DNA of 64,000 nt from Rhodoferax sp. GW822-FHT02A01 (lineage in GTDB: Bacteria > Pseudomonadota > Gammaproteobacteria > Burkholderiales > Burkholderiaceae_C). Shown here piece after piece: positions 42,778-50,525 of this stretch. The translations under genes were made by a program, and so were the position numbers. The stretch is from the NCBI RefSeq assembly GCF_038784515.1, contig NZ_CP152376.1:5270001-5334000 (forward strand). The letters run 5' to 3'. The notes below the pieces were generated by a model. The model did not search any database. It had not been told where the DNA came from and was given only the letters and a program-made list of their open reading frames with translations. How positions within the stretch are numbered: position 1 is the first letter of the stretch; every line of letters starts with the position of its first letter.

Positions 42778-43680
42778 ATGTACCAAGTCAAACGCATCGC
42801 CCAAAGTACCCATGTCCCCATCCGGACACTGCAATACCACGTCCAGGTCTGGGGTGAACCCGCAGCGGGCAAGACGCCGCTGGTGCTGGTGCATGGCTGG
42901 ATGGACGTGGCCGCGAGCTACCAGTTCGTGGTGGATGCGCTGTCTGCCGACCACTATGTGATTGCGCCGGACTGGCGCGGCTTTGGCCGCACCCAGGCGG
43001 GCGATGTGGACCACTTCGTGTTTGCCGACTATCTGGCGGACCTGGACTTTTTGCTGGATCACTTTGCGCCCAACCAACCCGTCAACCTGGTGGGCCACAG
43101 CATGGGCGGCAATGTGGTGATGGCCTATGCGGGTGTGCGCCCCGAGCGCATCCGCCGCCTGGTCAATCTGGAAGGCTTTGGCATGCCGGCCACTGTGGCT
43201 GCGCAGGCACCCACGCGCTACGCGCGCTGGATCGATGAACTCAAGGCCCTGCACCTGGGGCAGCGCGAACTGCGCAGCTACGACAGTCTGGACGGTGTGG
43301 CGCAACGGCTGATGAAGACCAATCCGCGCCTCTCCCGTGACAAGGCCGAATGGCTGGCCAGCCACTGGTCCAGCCGCAACGCGCAGGGCCGCTGGGAGAT
43401 CCTGGGCCATGCCGCCCACAAGATCACCAGCGCCAACCTGTACCGGGTGGACGAGGCGCTGGCGCTGTACCGCAACATCACCGCACCCGTGCTGAACCTG
43501 ATCGCCAGCGACAACAGCATGGAGCTGTTCTGGAAAGGCAGCTACGGCCTGCAGGAGTTCCAGGAGCGCATGAAAGCCGTCCCCCAGCTGGAGACGGAGC
43601 ACATCGAAAACGCCGGCCACATGCTGCACCACGACCAGCCGGAACGGGTGGCGGCAGTGATGGAGCGCTTCATCGCCTGA
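42778..43680 (+). CDS. alpha/beta hydrolase, 300 aa
   Basis: The fold is shown by VHGWMDVAASY (oxyanion loop), the nucleophile elbow GHSMGGN near residue 110 and the final NAGHMLHHDQP histidine. Length of 300 is typical of small esterases and dehalogenase-like hydrolases; the substrate is unknown. ATG at 42778 is chosen as the family-like MYQVKRIAQ start; GTG 42754 and ATG 42766 are also in frame and no clear ribosome site decides. It is divergent from the acyl-CoA synthetase gene, with overlapping 5' signals. Confidence 0.88.
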   Translation: MYQVKRIAQSTHVPIRTLQYHVQVWGEPAAGKTPLVLVHGWMDVAASYQFVVDALSADHYVIAPDWRGFGRTQAGDVDHFVFADYLADLDFLLDHFAPNQPVNLVGHSMGGNVVMAYAGVRPERIRRLVNLEGFGMPATVAAQAPTRYARWIDELKALHLGQRELRSYDSLDGVAQRLMKTNPRLSRDKAEWLASHWSSRNAQGRWEILGHAAHKITSANLYRVDEALALYRNITAPVLNLIASDNSMELFWKGSYGLQEFQERMKAVPQLETEHIENAGHMLHHDQPERVAAVMERFIA

Positions 43681-43747
43681 GGCGCATGCCCCGGGCATGA
43701 GAAAATGCCGGGTTAATCCCGCATTACAGAATCAGGACAGAATCATC

Positions 43748-44852
43748 ATGGACGTAGAACGCATCAACCTCATCGGCACCACCCTCGCAGACCTGGGCCG
43801 CCGTGCGCTCGATTTACGGGGGTATCTTTGACTACGATGCCAAAGCCGAGCGCCTGCGCACCGTCAATGCATCGCTAGAAGACCCTACGGTCTGGAACGA
43901 CCCCAAGAAAGCCCAGGAACTGGGCAAGGAAAAGAAGATGCTCGACGGTGTCGTCGTCACGCTCACCGACCTGGATCGCGAGCTGGCCGACAACACCGAG
44001 CTGTATGAGATGAGCAAGGAAGATGGCGACGAGGACGGACTCAAGACCATCGAAGCCGAAACCGCCAAGCTCGCCGCCATCATCGAAGGGCTGGAATTCC
44101 GCCGCATGTTCAACAACCCGGCAGACCCCCTGCCCTGCTTCCTGGACATCCAGGCTGGCGCTGGTGGTACCGAGGCTTGCGATTGGGCCAGCATGCTGCT
44201 GCGCCAGTACCTCAAGTATGCAGAACGCAAGGGCTTCACCGCCACGGTGGAAGACCTGACCGATGGCGACACCGCCGGCATCAAAAGCGCCACCATCAAG
44301 ATCGAAGGCGAATACGCCTTTGGCCTGCTGCGCACAGAGACCGGTGTGCACCGCCTGGTGCGCAAGAGCCCGTTCGATTCCTCCGGCGGACGCCACACCA
44401 GCTTTGCCAGCGTGTTTGTCTACCCGGAAATTGACGACAGCATCGAGATCGACATCAACCCGTCCGACGTGCGGGTGGACACCTTCCGCGCCAGCGGCGC
44501 CGGCGGCCAGCACATCAACAAGACCGACTCGGCCGTGCGCCTGACCCACATCCCCACCGGCATCGTGGTGCAGTGCCAGGACGGCCGCAGCCAGCACAGC
44601 AACCGCGACGTCGCCTGGAAGCGCCTGCGCAGCCGCCTGTACGACTTTGAACTGCGCAAGCGCCAGGCCGAGCAGCAGAAGCTGGAAGACACCAAAACCG
44701 ACGTGGGCTGGGGCCACCAGATCCGCAGCTACGTGCTGGACAACAGCCGCATCAAGGACCTGCGCACCAACGTCGAAGTCTCGGCCACACAGAAGGTGCT
44801 GGATGGTGATCTGGACGTGTTCATTGAGGCTTCCTTGAAGCAAGGCGTGTGA
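43748..44852 (+). CDS. prfB: peptide chain release factor 2 with programmed +1 frameshift
   Basis: RF2 releases finished peptides at UGA and UAA codons. ATG at 43748 begins [10 protein letters not shown]; 27 codons later an in-frame TGA (43829-43831) follows CTT. A +1 shift at CTTTGAC then enters the long frame [10 protein letters not shown] to the end. The release tripeptide SPF ([11 protein letters not shown]) and the GGQ loop ([12 protein letters not shown]) are intact. This is the normal autoregulated arrangement of bacterial RF2, not a broken gene. The HAD gene starts within its stop codon. Confidence 0.97.
43817..43832 (+). promoter_or_regulatory. prfB programmed frameshift signal
   Basis: The run GGGGG-TAT-CTTTGA-C places a Shine-Dalgarno-like GGGGG three bases before the slippery CTT and the in-frame TGA. 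This matches the conserved RF2 recoding site closely. Low RF2 slows reading of TGA and favours the shift, so RF2 controls its own synthesis. Confidence 0.96.
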
Positions 44853-45523
44853 TGGTTCAGGCTTTGATTTTCGACATGGACGGCACCATGGTGGACTCCA
44901 TGCCCTGGCATGCACGCACCTGGATCGACTTTGCCCAACGACACTCCATCGACATCGAACCCGCCGAATTGATGCGCCGTGTGACCGGCGCCACCGGCTT
45001 GGAGTGCGTGCGCATGCTCCTGGGCCAGGACTTGGCTGAAGACGAGGCATTGGCTCTGTTGCATGAGAAAGAGTCGCTGTACCGCGAGCTGTTCGGGCCA
45101 CGCTTTACTGAGATCAAGGGCTTCAAGCAGTTTGAAGCCCAGGCCCGCCAGCGCGGCCTGAAGATTGGCGTGGGCACGGCAGGGGATATTCACAACCTGA
45201 ACTTCGTGATGGAGCATCTGGCGCTGGAAGTACCGCCCCAGGCGGTAGCGCGTGGCGACGAAGGCCTTCCCGGCAAACCCGAACCTGCGATCTTCTTGGC
45301 CGCAGCCCAGCGACTGCAGACCGCCCCTGCCAACTGCATCGTCTTTGAAGACGCACCGCATGGCATAGAAGCCGCGCGCCGCGCCGGCATGCGCGCGGTT
45401 GCCATTTGCAGCGGCCACAGCGCCGCCGAATTGGCCGGACCTCACGTGATCGCTGCGGTAGGCGATTACACCGAACTTTTGAACAATAACTTTTTGGAGA
45501 ACCTCCATGCTGCAAAGCTCTAA
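44852..45523 (+). CDS. HAD-family hydrolase, beta-phosphoglucomutase/phosphatase-like, 223 aa
   Basis: The first HAD motif is DMDGT with DSMPWHARTW following, as in beta-phosphoglucomutase-like phosphatases. GTAGD is the second motif, with Lys in GKPEPAIF and the acidic EDAPHGIEAA as the fourth. Substrate unknown. ATG at 44852 shares one base with the prfB stop (TGATG), indicating coupled translation. The 3' end overlaps the start of pepN by 17 bases, so prfB, this gene and pepN form one operon. Confidence 0.9.
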   Translation: MVQALIFDMDGTMVDSMPWHARTWIDFAQRHSIDIEPAELMRRVTGATGLECVRMLLGQDLAEDEALALLHEKESLYRELFGPRFTEIKGFKQFEAQARQRGLKIGVGTAGDIHNLNFVMEHLALEVPPQAVARGDEGLPGKPEPAIFLAAAQRLQTAPANCIVFEDAPHGIEAARRAGMRAVAICSGHSAAELAGPHVIAAVGDYTELLNNNFLENLHAAKL

Positions 45524-48212
45524 AGACGATGGTGGCGCGCAGGCGCCCGCCATTGTTCTGCGCGAGGCCTACAGTGCCCCGGCCTTCTGGATTGACACGG
45601 TAGACCTGTGCTTTGACCTGGACCCGGCCAAGACCCGTGTCCTCAACAAGATGACGCTGCGCCGCAACCCCGACGTGCCCGCCCAGGCGCTGCGGCTGGA
45701 CGGAGAAGAGCTGAACCTGGCACGTGTGCTGGTCAACGGCCAGGGCACTTCGTTCAAGATGGATGGCGACAAGCTGGTGCTGGAAAACCTGCCCGAAGGC
45801 AACGAGCCGTTCGCGCTGGAGATATTCACCACCTGCAACCCAGGCAAGAACACCAAGCTCATGGGTCTGTACGTGAGCAACGACTCCTTCTTCACCCAGT
45901 GCGAGGCTGAAGGTTTCCGCCGCATCACCTACTTCCTGGACCGCCCGGACGTGATGGCCAGCTACACCGTCACACTGCGCGCCGACAAAGCCAAGTACCC
46001 GGTGCTGCTGTCCAACGGCAATCTGGTGGAGCAAGGCGCGCTGGAAGACGGACGCCACTTTGCCAAGTGGGTGGACCCGCACAAGAAGCCCTGCTACCTG
46101 TTTGCCCTGGTGGCCGGCCAACTGGTGGCGCGCGAGCAGCGCATCACCTCGCGTGCTGGCAAGGACCATTTGCTGCAGGTCTATGTGCGCCCCGGCGACC
46201 TGGACAAGACCGAACACGCCATGAACTCGCTGATGGCCTCAGTGGCATGGGACGAAGCCCGCTTTGGCCTGCCGCTGGACCTGGAGCGCTTCATGGTTGT
46301 GGCCACCAGCGACTTCAATATGGGTGCCATGGAGAACAAGGGCCTGAACATCTTCAACACCAAGTACGTGTTGGCGAACCAGGCCACAGCTACCGATGTG
46401 GACTACAGCAACATCGAGAGCGTGGTGGGTCATGAGTACTTCCACAACTGGACCGGCAACCGCATCACCTGCCGTGACTGGTTCCAGCTCTCGCTGAAAG
46501 AAGGCCTGACCGTCTTCCGCGACCAGGAATTCTCGCAGGACCTGTGCGCCGATCCGTCGGCCCGCGCGGTCAAGCGCATCGAAGACGTGCGTGTGCTGCG
46601 CACCGCCCAGTTTCCGGAAGATGCAGGCCCCATGGCGCACCCGGTGCGGCCCGACAGCTACATCGAGATCAACAACTTCTACACCGTCACCATCTACGAA
46701 AAAGGTGCGGAAGTCGTGCGCATGATGCAGACGCTCACCTCGCGGGCCGGTTTTGCCAAAGGCATGACGCTGTACTTCGAGCGGTTTGACGGCCAGGCCG
46801 TGACCTGTGATGACTTTGCGCAGGCCATTGCCGACGCCAACTCGGACTCCCCTTTGGCTGCGCTGCTGCCGCAGTTCAAGCGCTGGTACAGCCAGGCGGG
46901 CACACCCCGCGTGGCTGCCCGCGGCGAATACAACGCAGAAGCCAAGACCTACACGCTGCATCTCAGCCAAAGCTGCGCACCCACGGTGGGTCAACCGGAA
47001 AAGCTGCCGTTTGTCATTCCGGTGAGCCTGGGCCTTGTCGGCGCGCAAACTGGCGCAGCCCTGCCCTTGCAGCTGCAGGGCACAACTACGGCGAGCGACA
47101 GCTATCTGTTCGTGCTCTCACAAGCCAGTGAATCAGTCACCTTTGAAAACGTGGCTGAAGAACCTGTGCCCTCCATCCTGCGCGGCTTCTCGGCGCCCGT
47201 GGTGCTGGACTTTGACTACAGCGATGCGCAGTTGCTCACGCTGCTGGCGCACGACAACGACCCGTTCAACCGCTGGGAAGCCGGACAGCGCCTGGCCCTG
47301 CGCAGCGCCACTGCGGCCATTGCCTCGGGCAATACCAGTGGCGTGCTCAACGATGCCTACATCGCCGCCATGCGCGCCGTGTTGCGCCATCCCACACTGG
47401 ATGCGGCCTTCAAGGAACTCGTGCTGACGCTGCCGTCCGAAACCTACATCGCCGAGCAGCTCGATCTGGTCGACCCGCAGCGCATCCACGCGGTGCGCGA
47501 CAGCATGCGTCTGCAACTGGCACGCGCGCTGTTCGCCGACTGGGAATGGGCCTATGCCGAGCACCAGGACAACGGCGCCTACCGCCCTGACCCGCTGTCC
47601 AGCGGACGCCGCGCGCTGGCAGGCATGGCCCTCACCTTCCTGTGCCTGGCATCCACCGAATCCCGTGATGCCGTATGGCCGGGCAAGACGCTGCAGCGCT
47701 TCAAGGACGCGGGCAACATGACCGACCGCTTCAACGCACTGCAGGCTCTGGTGAGCGCTGGGCATGCGCATGCAGCACCTGCCCTTGCACGCTTCTACAG
47801 CCAGTTCAAGGACGAAGCCTTGGTGTTGGACAAATGGTTTGCCCTGCAGGCCAGCGCACCGGACCGCGGTGGCAATGTGCTGCCCGCCGTGCGCCAGCTG
47901 ATGACGCACCCCGACTTCAACCTGCGCAACCCCAACCGCGCACGCAGTGTGATCTTCAGCTACTGCAGCGGCAACCCGGGTGGCTTTCACCGTGCGGATG
48001 CGGCGGGCTATGTGTTCTGGAGCGAGCGCGTCATGGAGCTCGACGCCACCAACCCGCAAGTGGCGGCCCGCCTGGCGCGCGCCATGGACCGTTGGAAACG
48101 CCTGGCGGAACCCTACCGTAGCGCAGCCTGTGAAGCGCTCAAGCGCGTTGCAGCCAAGGTTGACTTGAGCAACGACGTGCGTGAAGTGGTTGAACGTGCG
48201 CTCGCCGACTGA
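45507..48212 (+). CDS. pepN: aminopeptidase N, 901 aa
   Basis: This zinc metallopeptidase of family M1 removes N-terminal residues from peptides in the cytoplasm. GAMEN (in SDFNMGAMENKGLNIF) and HEYFHNWTGNR with the downstream glutamate in LKEGLTVF provide the exopeptidase and zinc sites. Length of 901 is slightly longer than the E. coli enzyme. GGAG precedes the ATG, which lies inside the 3' end of the HAD gene. fbp follows after 111 bases. Confidence 0.96.
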   Translation: MLQSSKDDGGAQAPAIVLREAYSAPAFWIDTVDLCFDLDPAKTRVLNKMTLRRNPDVPAQALRLDGEELNLARVLVNGQGTSFKMDGDKLVLENLPEGNEPFALEIFTTCNPGKNTKLMGLYVSNDSFFTQCEAEGFRRITYFLDRPDVMASYTVTLRADKAKYPVLLSNGNLVEQGALEDGRHFAKWVDPHKKPCYLFALVAGQLVAREQRITSRAGKDHLLQVYVRPGDLDKTEHAMNSLMASVAWDEARFGLPLDLERFMVVATSDFNMGAMENKGLNIFNTKYVLANQATATDVDYSNIESVVGHEYFHNWTGNRITCRDWFQLSLKEGLTVFRDQEFSQDLCADPSARAVKRIEDVRVLRTAQFPEDAGPMAHPVRPDSYIEINNFYTVTIYEKGAEVVRMMQTLTSRAGFAKGMTLYFERFDGQAVTCDDFAQAIADANSDSPLAALLPQFKRWYSQAGTPRVAARGEYNAEAKTYTLHLSQSCAPTVGQPEKLPFVIPVSLGLVGAQTGAALPLQLQGTTTASDSYLFVLSQASESVTFENVAEEPVPSILRGFSAPVVLDFDYSDAQLLTLLAHDNDPFNRWEAGQRLALRSATAAIASGNTSGVLNDAYIAAMRAVLRHPTLDAAFKELVLTLPSETYIAEQLDLVDPQRIHAVRDSMRLQLARALFADWEWAYAEHQDNGAYRPDPLSSGRRALAGMALTFLCLASTESRDAVWPGKTLQRFKDAGNMTDRFNALQALVSAGHAHAAPALARFYSQFKDEALVLDKWFALQASAPDRGGNVLPAVRQLMTHPDFNLRNPNRARSVIFSYCSGNPGGFHRADAAGYVFWSERVMELDATNPQVAARLARAMDRWKRLAEPYRSAACEALKRVAAKVDLSNDVREVVERALAD

Positions 48213-48323
48213 TATGGCCCCCACGTTCGCCCACTGTGTGTGGCTCTCTGCCCCCCAAGGGGGCCGCGTTTTACCTTGGGGCGGCCCGGCGGTAAAACTT
48301 TCCCCCAATCAAGGAGACTGAAT

Positions 48324-49334
48324 ATGGCACCCAAAATTTCACTGACCCGCTTTCTGGTCGAAGAGCAACGTATAGATGGCGCCATTCCGGCGCAACTGCG
48401 TCTGCTGCTGGAAGTGGTGGCGCGCGCCTGCAAGAGCATCAGCCTGGCCGTGAACAAGGGCGCCTTGGGCGGCGTGCTGGGCGTGTCCGAAGGCGAGAAC
48501 GAAAACATCCAGGGCGAGATCCAGAAGAAGCTGGACATCATCGCCAACGATGTGCTGATCGAGGCCAATGAATGGGGCGGCCATCTGGCAGCGATGGCCA
48601 GCGAGGAAATGGAAGGCATCCACGTGGTGCCCAACCGCTACCCACAGGGCGAATACCTGCTGCTGTTCGATCCTCTGGACGGCTCCAGCAATATCGACGT
48701 AAACGTCAGCATTGGCACCATCTTCAGCGTGCTCAAGAAACCTGAAGGTGTGGGCGTGTCGGAGCAGGACTTCCTGCAGGCCGGCAGCAAGCAGGTCGCT
48801 GCGGGCTACTGCATCTATGGCCCACAGACCACGCTGGTGTTGACCGTAGGCCAAGGCGTTTCCATGTTCACCCTGGACCGCGAGCAAGGCTCGTTTGTGC
48901 TGACCCAGCGCGACGTGACGATTCCCGAGGACACCAAGGAATTTGCCATCAACATGAGCAACATGCGCCACTGGGACACGCCGATCAAGCGCTACATAGA
49001 CGAGTGCCTGCTAGGCAAGGAAGGCCCGCGCGGCAAGGACTTCAACATGCGCTGGATTGCCAGCATGGTGGCCGACGTGCACCGTATCCTGACCCGCGGC
49101 GGCGTGTTCATGTACCCCTGGGACAAGCGCGAACCCGAAAAGGCCGGCAAGCTGCGCCTGATGTACGAAGCCAACCCCATGGGCTGGCTGGTCGAACAGG
49201 CCGGTGGCGCCGCCAGCACCGGCAAGCAGCGCATCCTGGACGTGCAGCCCGAAAAGCTGCACCAGCGCGTCAGCGTGATTCTGGGTTCCAAGAACGAAGT
49301 GGAGCGCGCGGCCAGCTACTACGCATCGGTATAA
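48324..49334 (+). CDS. fbp: fructose-1,6-bisphosphatase class I, 336 aa
   Basis: It hydrolyses fructose-1,6-bisphosphate in gluconeogenesis. [20 protein letters not shown] holds the metal-binding acids, and [12 protein letters not shown] lies near the end. ATG at 48324 has AAGGAG at 48311-48316; upstream codons in frame are not conserved. Length of 336 is normal. The terminal TAA overlaps a TATAAT box that probably serves the tRNA-Thr gene 13 bases downstream. Confidence 0.96.
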   Translation: MAPKISLTRFLVEEQRIDGAIPAQLRLLLEVVARACKSISLAVNKGALGGVLGVSEGENENIQGEIQKKLDIIANDVLIEANEWGGHLAAMASEEMEGIHVVPNRYPQGEYLLLFDPLDGSSNIDVNVSIGTIFSVLKKPEGVGVSEQDFLQAGSKQVAAGYCIYGPQTTLVLTVGQGVSMFTLDREQGSFVLTQRDVTIPEDTKEFAINMSNMRHWDTPIKRYIDECLLGKEGPRGKDFNMRWIASMVADVHRILTRGGVFMYPWDKREPEKAGKLRLMYEANPMGWLVEQAGGAASTGKQRILDVQPEKLHQRVSVILGSKNEVERAASYYASV

Positions 49335-49335
49335 T
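49330..49335 (+). promoter_or_regulatory. -10 box of the tRNA-Thr gene inside the fbp stop
   Basis: A perfect TATAAT spans the fbp stop codon (49332-49334) and lies 12 bases before the tRNA 5' end. No good -35 box is visible 16-18 bases upstream, so activity is uncertain and read-through from fbp is an alternative. Confidence 0.45.
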
Positions 49336-49347
49336 GCTGGGTTTCGT

Positions 49348-49423
49348 GCCGGTGTAGCTCAGTCGGTAGAGCAGCTCATTCGTAATGAGAAGGTCGGGTG
49401 TTCGATTCATCTCTCCGGCACCA
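49348..49423 (+). tRNA. tRNA-Thr (CGT)
   Basis: This 76-nt gene has anticodon CGT in the TTCGTAA loop and encoded CCA. The acceptor stem GCCGGTG/CTCCGGC contains a T6-T67 mismatch. The T-stem GGGTG/CATCT has two G-U pairs, so the fold is weaker than usual. Sequence and loop agree with threonine tRNA of E. coli type. A terminator follows after 5 bases. Confidence 0.92.
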
Positions 49424-49428
49424 CTCTT

Positions 49429-49462
49429 AAAAGCCCCTGATTCGCAAGAGTCAGGGGCTTTT
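49429..49462 (+). terminator. intrinsic terminator after tRNA-Thr
   Basis: AAAAGCCCCTGA and TCAGGGGCTTTT form a perfect 12-bp stem around a 10-base loop, with U-rich sequence after it. It should end the fbp-tRNA-Thr transcript and works in both directions in principle. Confidence 0.9.
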
Positions 49463-49476
49463 GTTCAAATGAAAGC

Positions 49477-49959
49477 ATGAACGCACCGTCCTCCCAGCCG
49501 AAGAACACCGCCCTCCACGCCATAGCCTTGTTCGAGGCCATCAAAGGCGTGGCGGCGCTGGTTGCTAGCTTGGGTTTGTTGAGCCTGGCACACCGGGACG
49601 TTCGGCATCTGGCCTATGCCCTGATCGGGCACTTTCACCTGGATCCGGATGCGCACTATCCGCGCATGCTGCTGAACTATGCCGACATATTGGGCAACGC
49701 AGACCTGCGCCAGGCCGTATTGCTGGCCTGGGGCTATGCGGCGATCCGGTTCACCGAGGGGTATGGGCTGTGGAAAGATCGCGCCTGGGCCGAATGGCTG
49801 GCGGCTCTTTCAGGGACGGTGTATCTACCGTTTGAGGTGGAACACCTGATGCAGCACACCACTGCAACCAATGCGATGGTATTGGTTGGGAATGTCGCCG
49901 TGGTGGCTTATATGGTGGTCAGACTGTGGCGACGCAGAAAACCACCGGTGGGCAATTAG
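49477..49959 (+). CDS. DUF2127 membrane protein, 160 aa
   Basis: The DUF2127 pattern is visible: IALFEAIKGVAAL near the start, a helix WGYAAIRFTEGYGLW in the middle and SGTVYLPFEVEHL after it. Three to four hydrophobic spans (about 18-35, 85-100, 108-125, 132-150) place it in the inner membrane. Function is unknown. It is convergent with the small minus-strand gene ending at 49956, overlapping by 4 bases. Confidence 0.85.
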   Translation: MNAPSSQPKNTALHAIALFEAIKGVAALVASLGLLSLAHRDVRHLAYALIGHFHLDPDAHYPRMLLNYADILGNADLRQAVLLAWGYAAIRFTEGYGLWKDRAWAEWLAALSGTVYLPFEVEHLMQHTTATNAMVLVGNVAVVAYMVVRLWRRRKPPVGN

Positions 49960-50156
49960 CCGATCAACGACAGGTTGTTGGCGTTGACCACGCTGGCGCC
50001 GCCCTTCGGCCACTCGACCAGCACGCCACCTTCGGCGTGGCCGACGACGTAACCGTCAGTACGGGCAACAGAACCGCCCAGGATCAGATTGACGCGCTCA
50101 CCGCTGGTGAACGTGGGTTGGGCAAACAGGGATTTCAAAAACAAAAGGATAGACAT
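49956..50156 (-). CDS. small conserved-looking protein, 66 aa
   Basis: It starts MSILLFLKSLFAQPTF and continues with GERVNLILGG and GGVLVEWPKGGASVVNA, which looks like a compact beta-rich domain after a short hydrophobic start. I recall similar small proteins in Comamonadaceae but know no function. It lies 23 bases after the DUF3563-like gene on the same strand, so they may be one transcript. The ribosome site is weak. Confidence 0.6.
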   Translation of the reverse strand: MSILLFLKSLFAQPTFTSGERVNLILGGSVARTDGYVVGHAEGGVLVEWPKGGASVVNANNLSLIG

Positions 50157-50179
50157 GATATTTACAACAAAAGAAAAAG

Positions 50180-50344
50180 TTAGTGGCTAAGCAGCCAGTC
50201 GCGTTCGCGAAGTTCGAGCTCGGCAATGGAGTTGGAGCCGGCGAGGTACAACTCGGCATCGATTTGGTCCATGCGGTCGGACCCACGTCCAAGCGCACGA
50301 GCGGCGGAACGAACCAATAACCAGATGGAATAGATGGAGTGCAT
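50180..50344 (-). CDS. DUF3563-like small protein, 54 aa
   Basis: ATG at 50344 gives MHSIYSIWLLVRSAARALG and ends with ELYLAGSNSIAELELRERDW and LLSH. The YLAGSNSIAELELRERDW end matches the pattern of DUF3563 mini-proteins (YLAQSxDxxELExRxRxLE). Function is unknown. It was too short for ordinary gene calling. Two GGGTTWACCC palindromes lie directly upstream (50356-50382), so expression is probably regulated. Confidence 0.65.
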   Translation of the reverse strand: MHSIYSIWLLVRSAARALGRGSDRMDQIDAELYLAGSNSIAELELRERDWLLSH

Positions 50345-50355
50345 GATGAATTTAC

Positions 50356-50382
50356 GGGTTTACCCTGTATTAGGGTTAACCC
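50356..50382 (-). promoter_or_regulatory. paired palindromic operator upstream of the DUF3563-like gene
   Basis: GGGTTTACCC (50356-50365) and GGGTTAACCC (50373-50382) are near-identical palindromes 17 bases apart centre to centre, directly before the DUF3563-like start at 50344. The spacing, about one and a half helical turns, suggests a dimeric regulator binding twice. The regulator is unknown. Confidence 0.5.
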
Positions 50383-50436
50383 GGATTATGGCACATGTCG
50401 GTGCAAGGCGCACAAATCCATGCAGCACAAAAGGGG

Positions 50437-50484
50437 AATCCCCCTAATTTGCACCATAACGGTGCAAATTAGGGGGATTTTTTA
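50437..50484 (+). terminator. 19-bp perfect hairpin with U-run between small gene and OMF gene
   Basis: AATCCCCCTAATTTGCACC (50437-50455) pairs perfectly with 50461-50479 around ATAAC and is followed by TTTT. The U-run favours plus-strand termination, although the nearest plus-strand gene ends 480 bases upstream. It may also stop the minus-strand efflux operon, which ends at 50526 just to the right, because the arm is palindromic. Confidence 0.75.
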
Positions 50485-50525
50485 GGTGGTTTACGCGCCG
50501 TTTACATAGCGCGATTTCCTGTCGT

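Noticed and set aside
43803..43831. prfB as a frameshifted pseudogene
   Set aside because: The in-frame TGA follows the conserved recoding signal, so it is programmed frameshifting.
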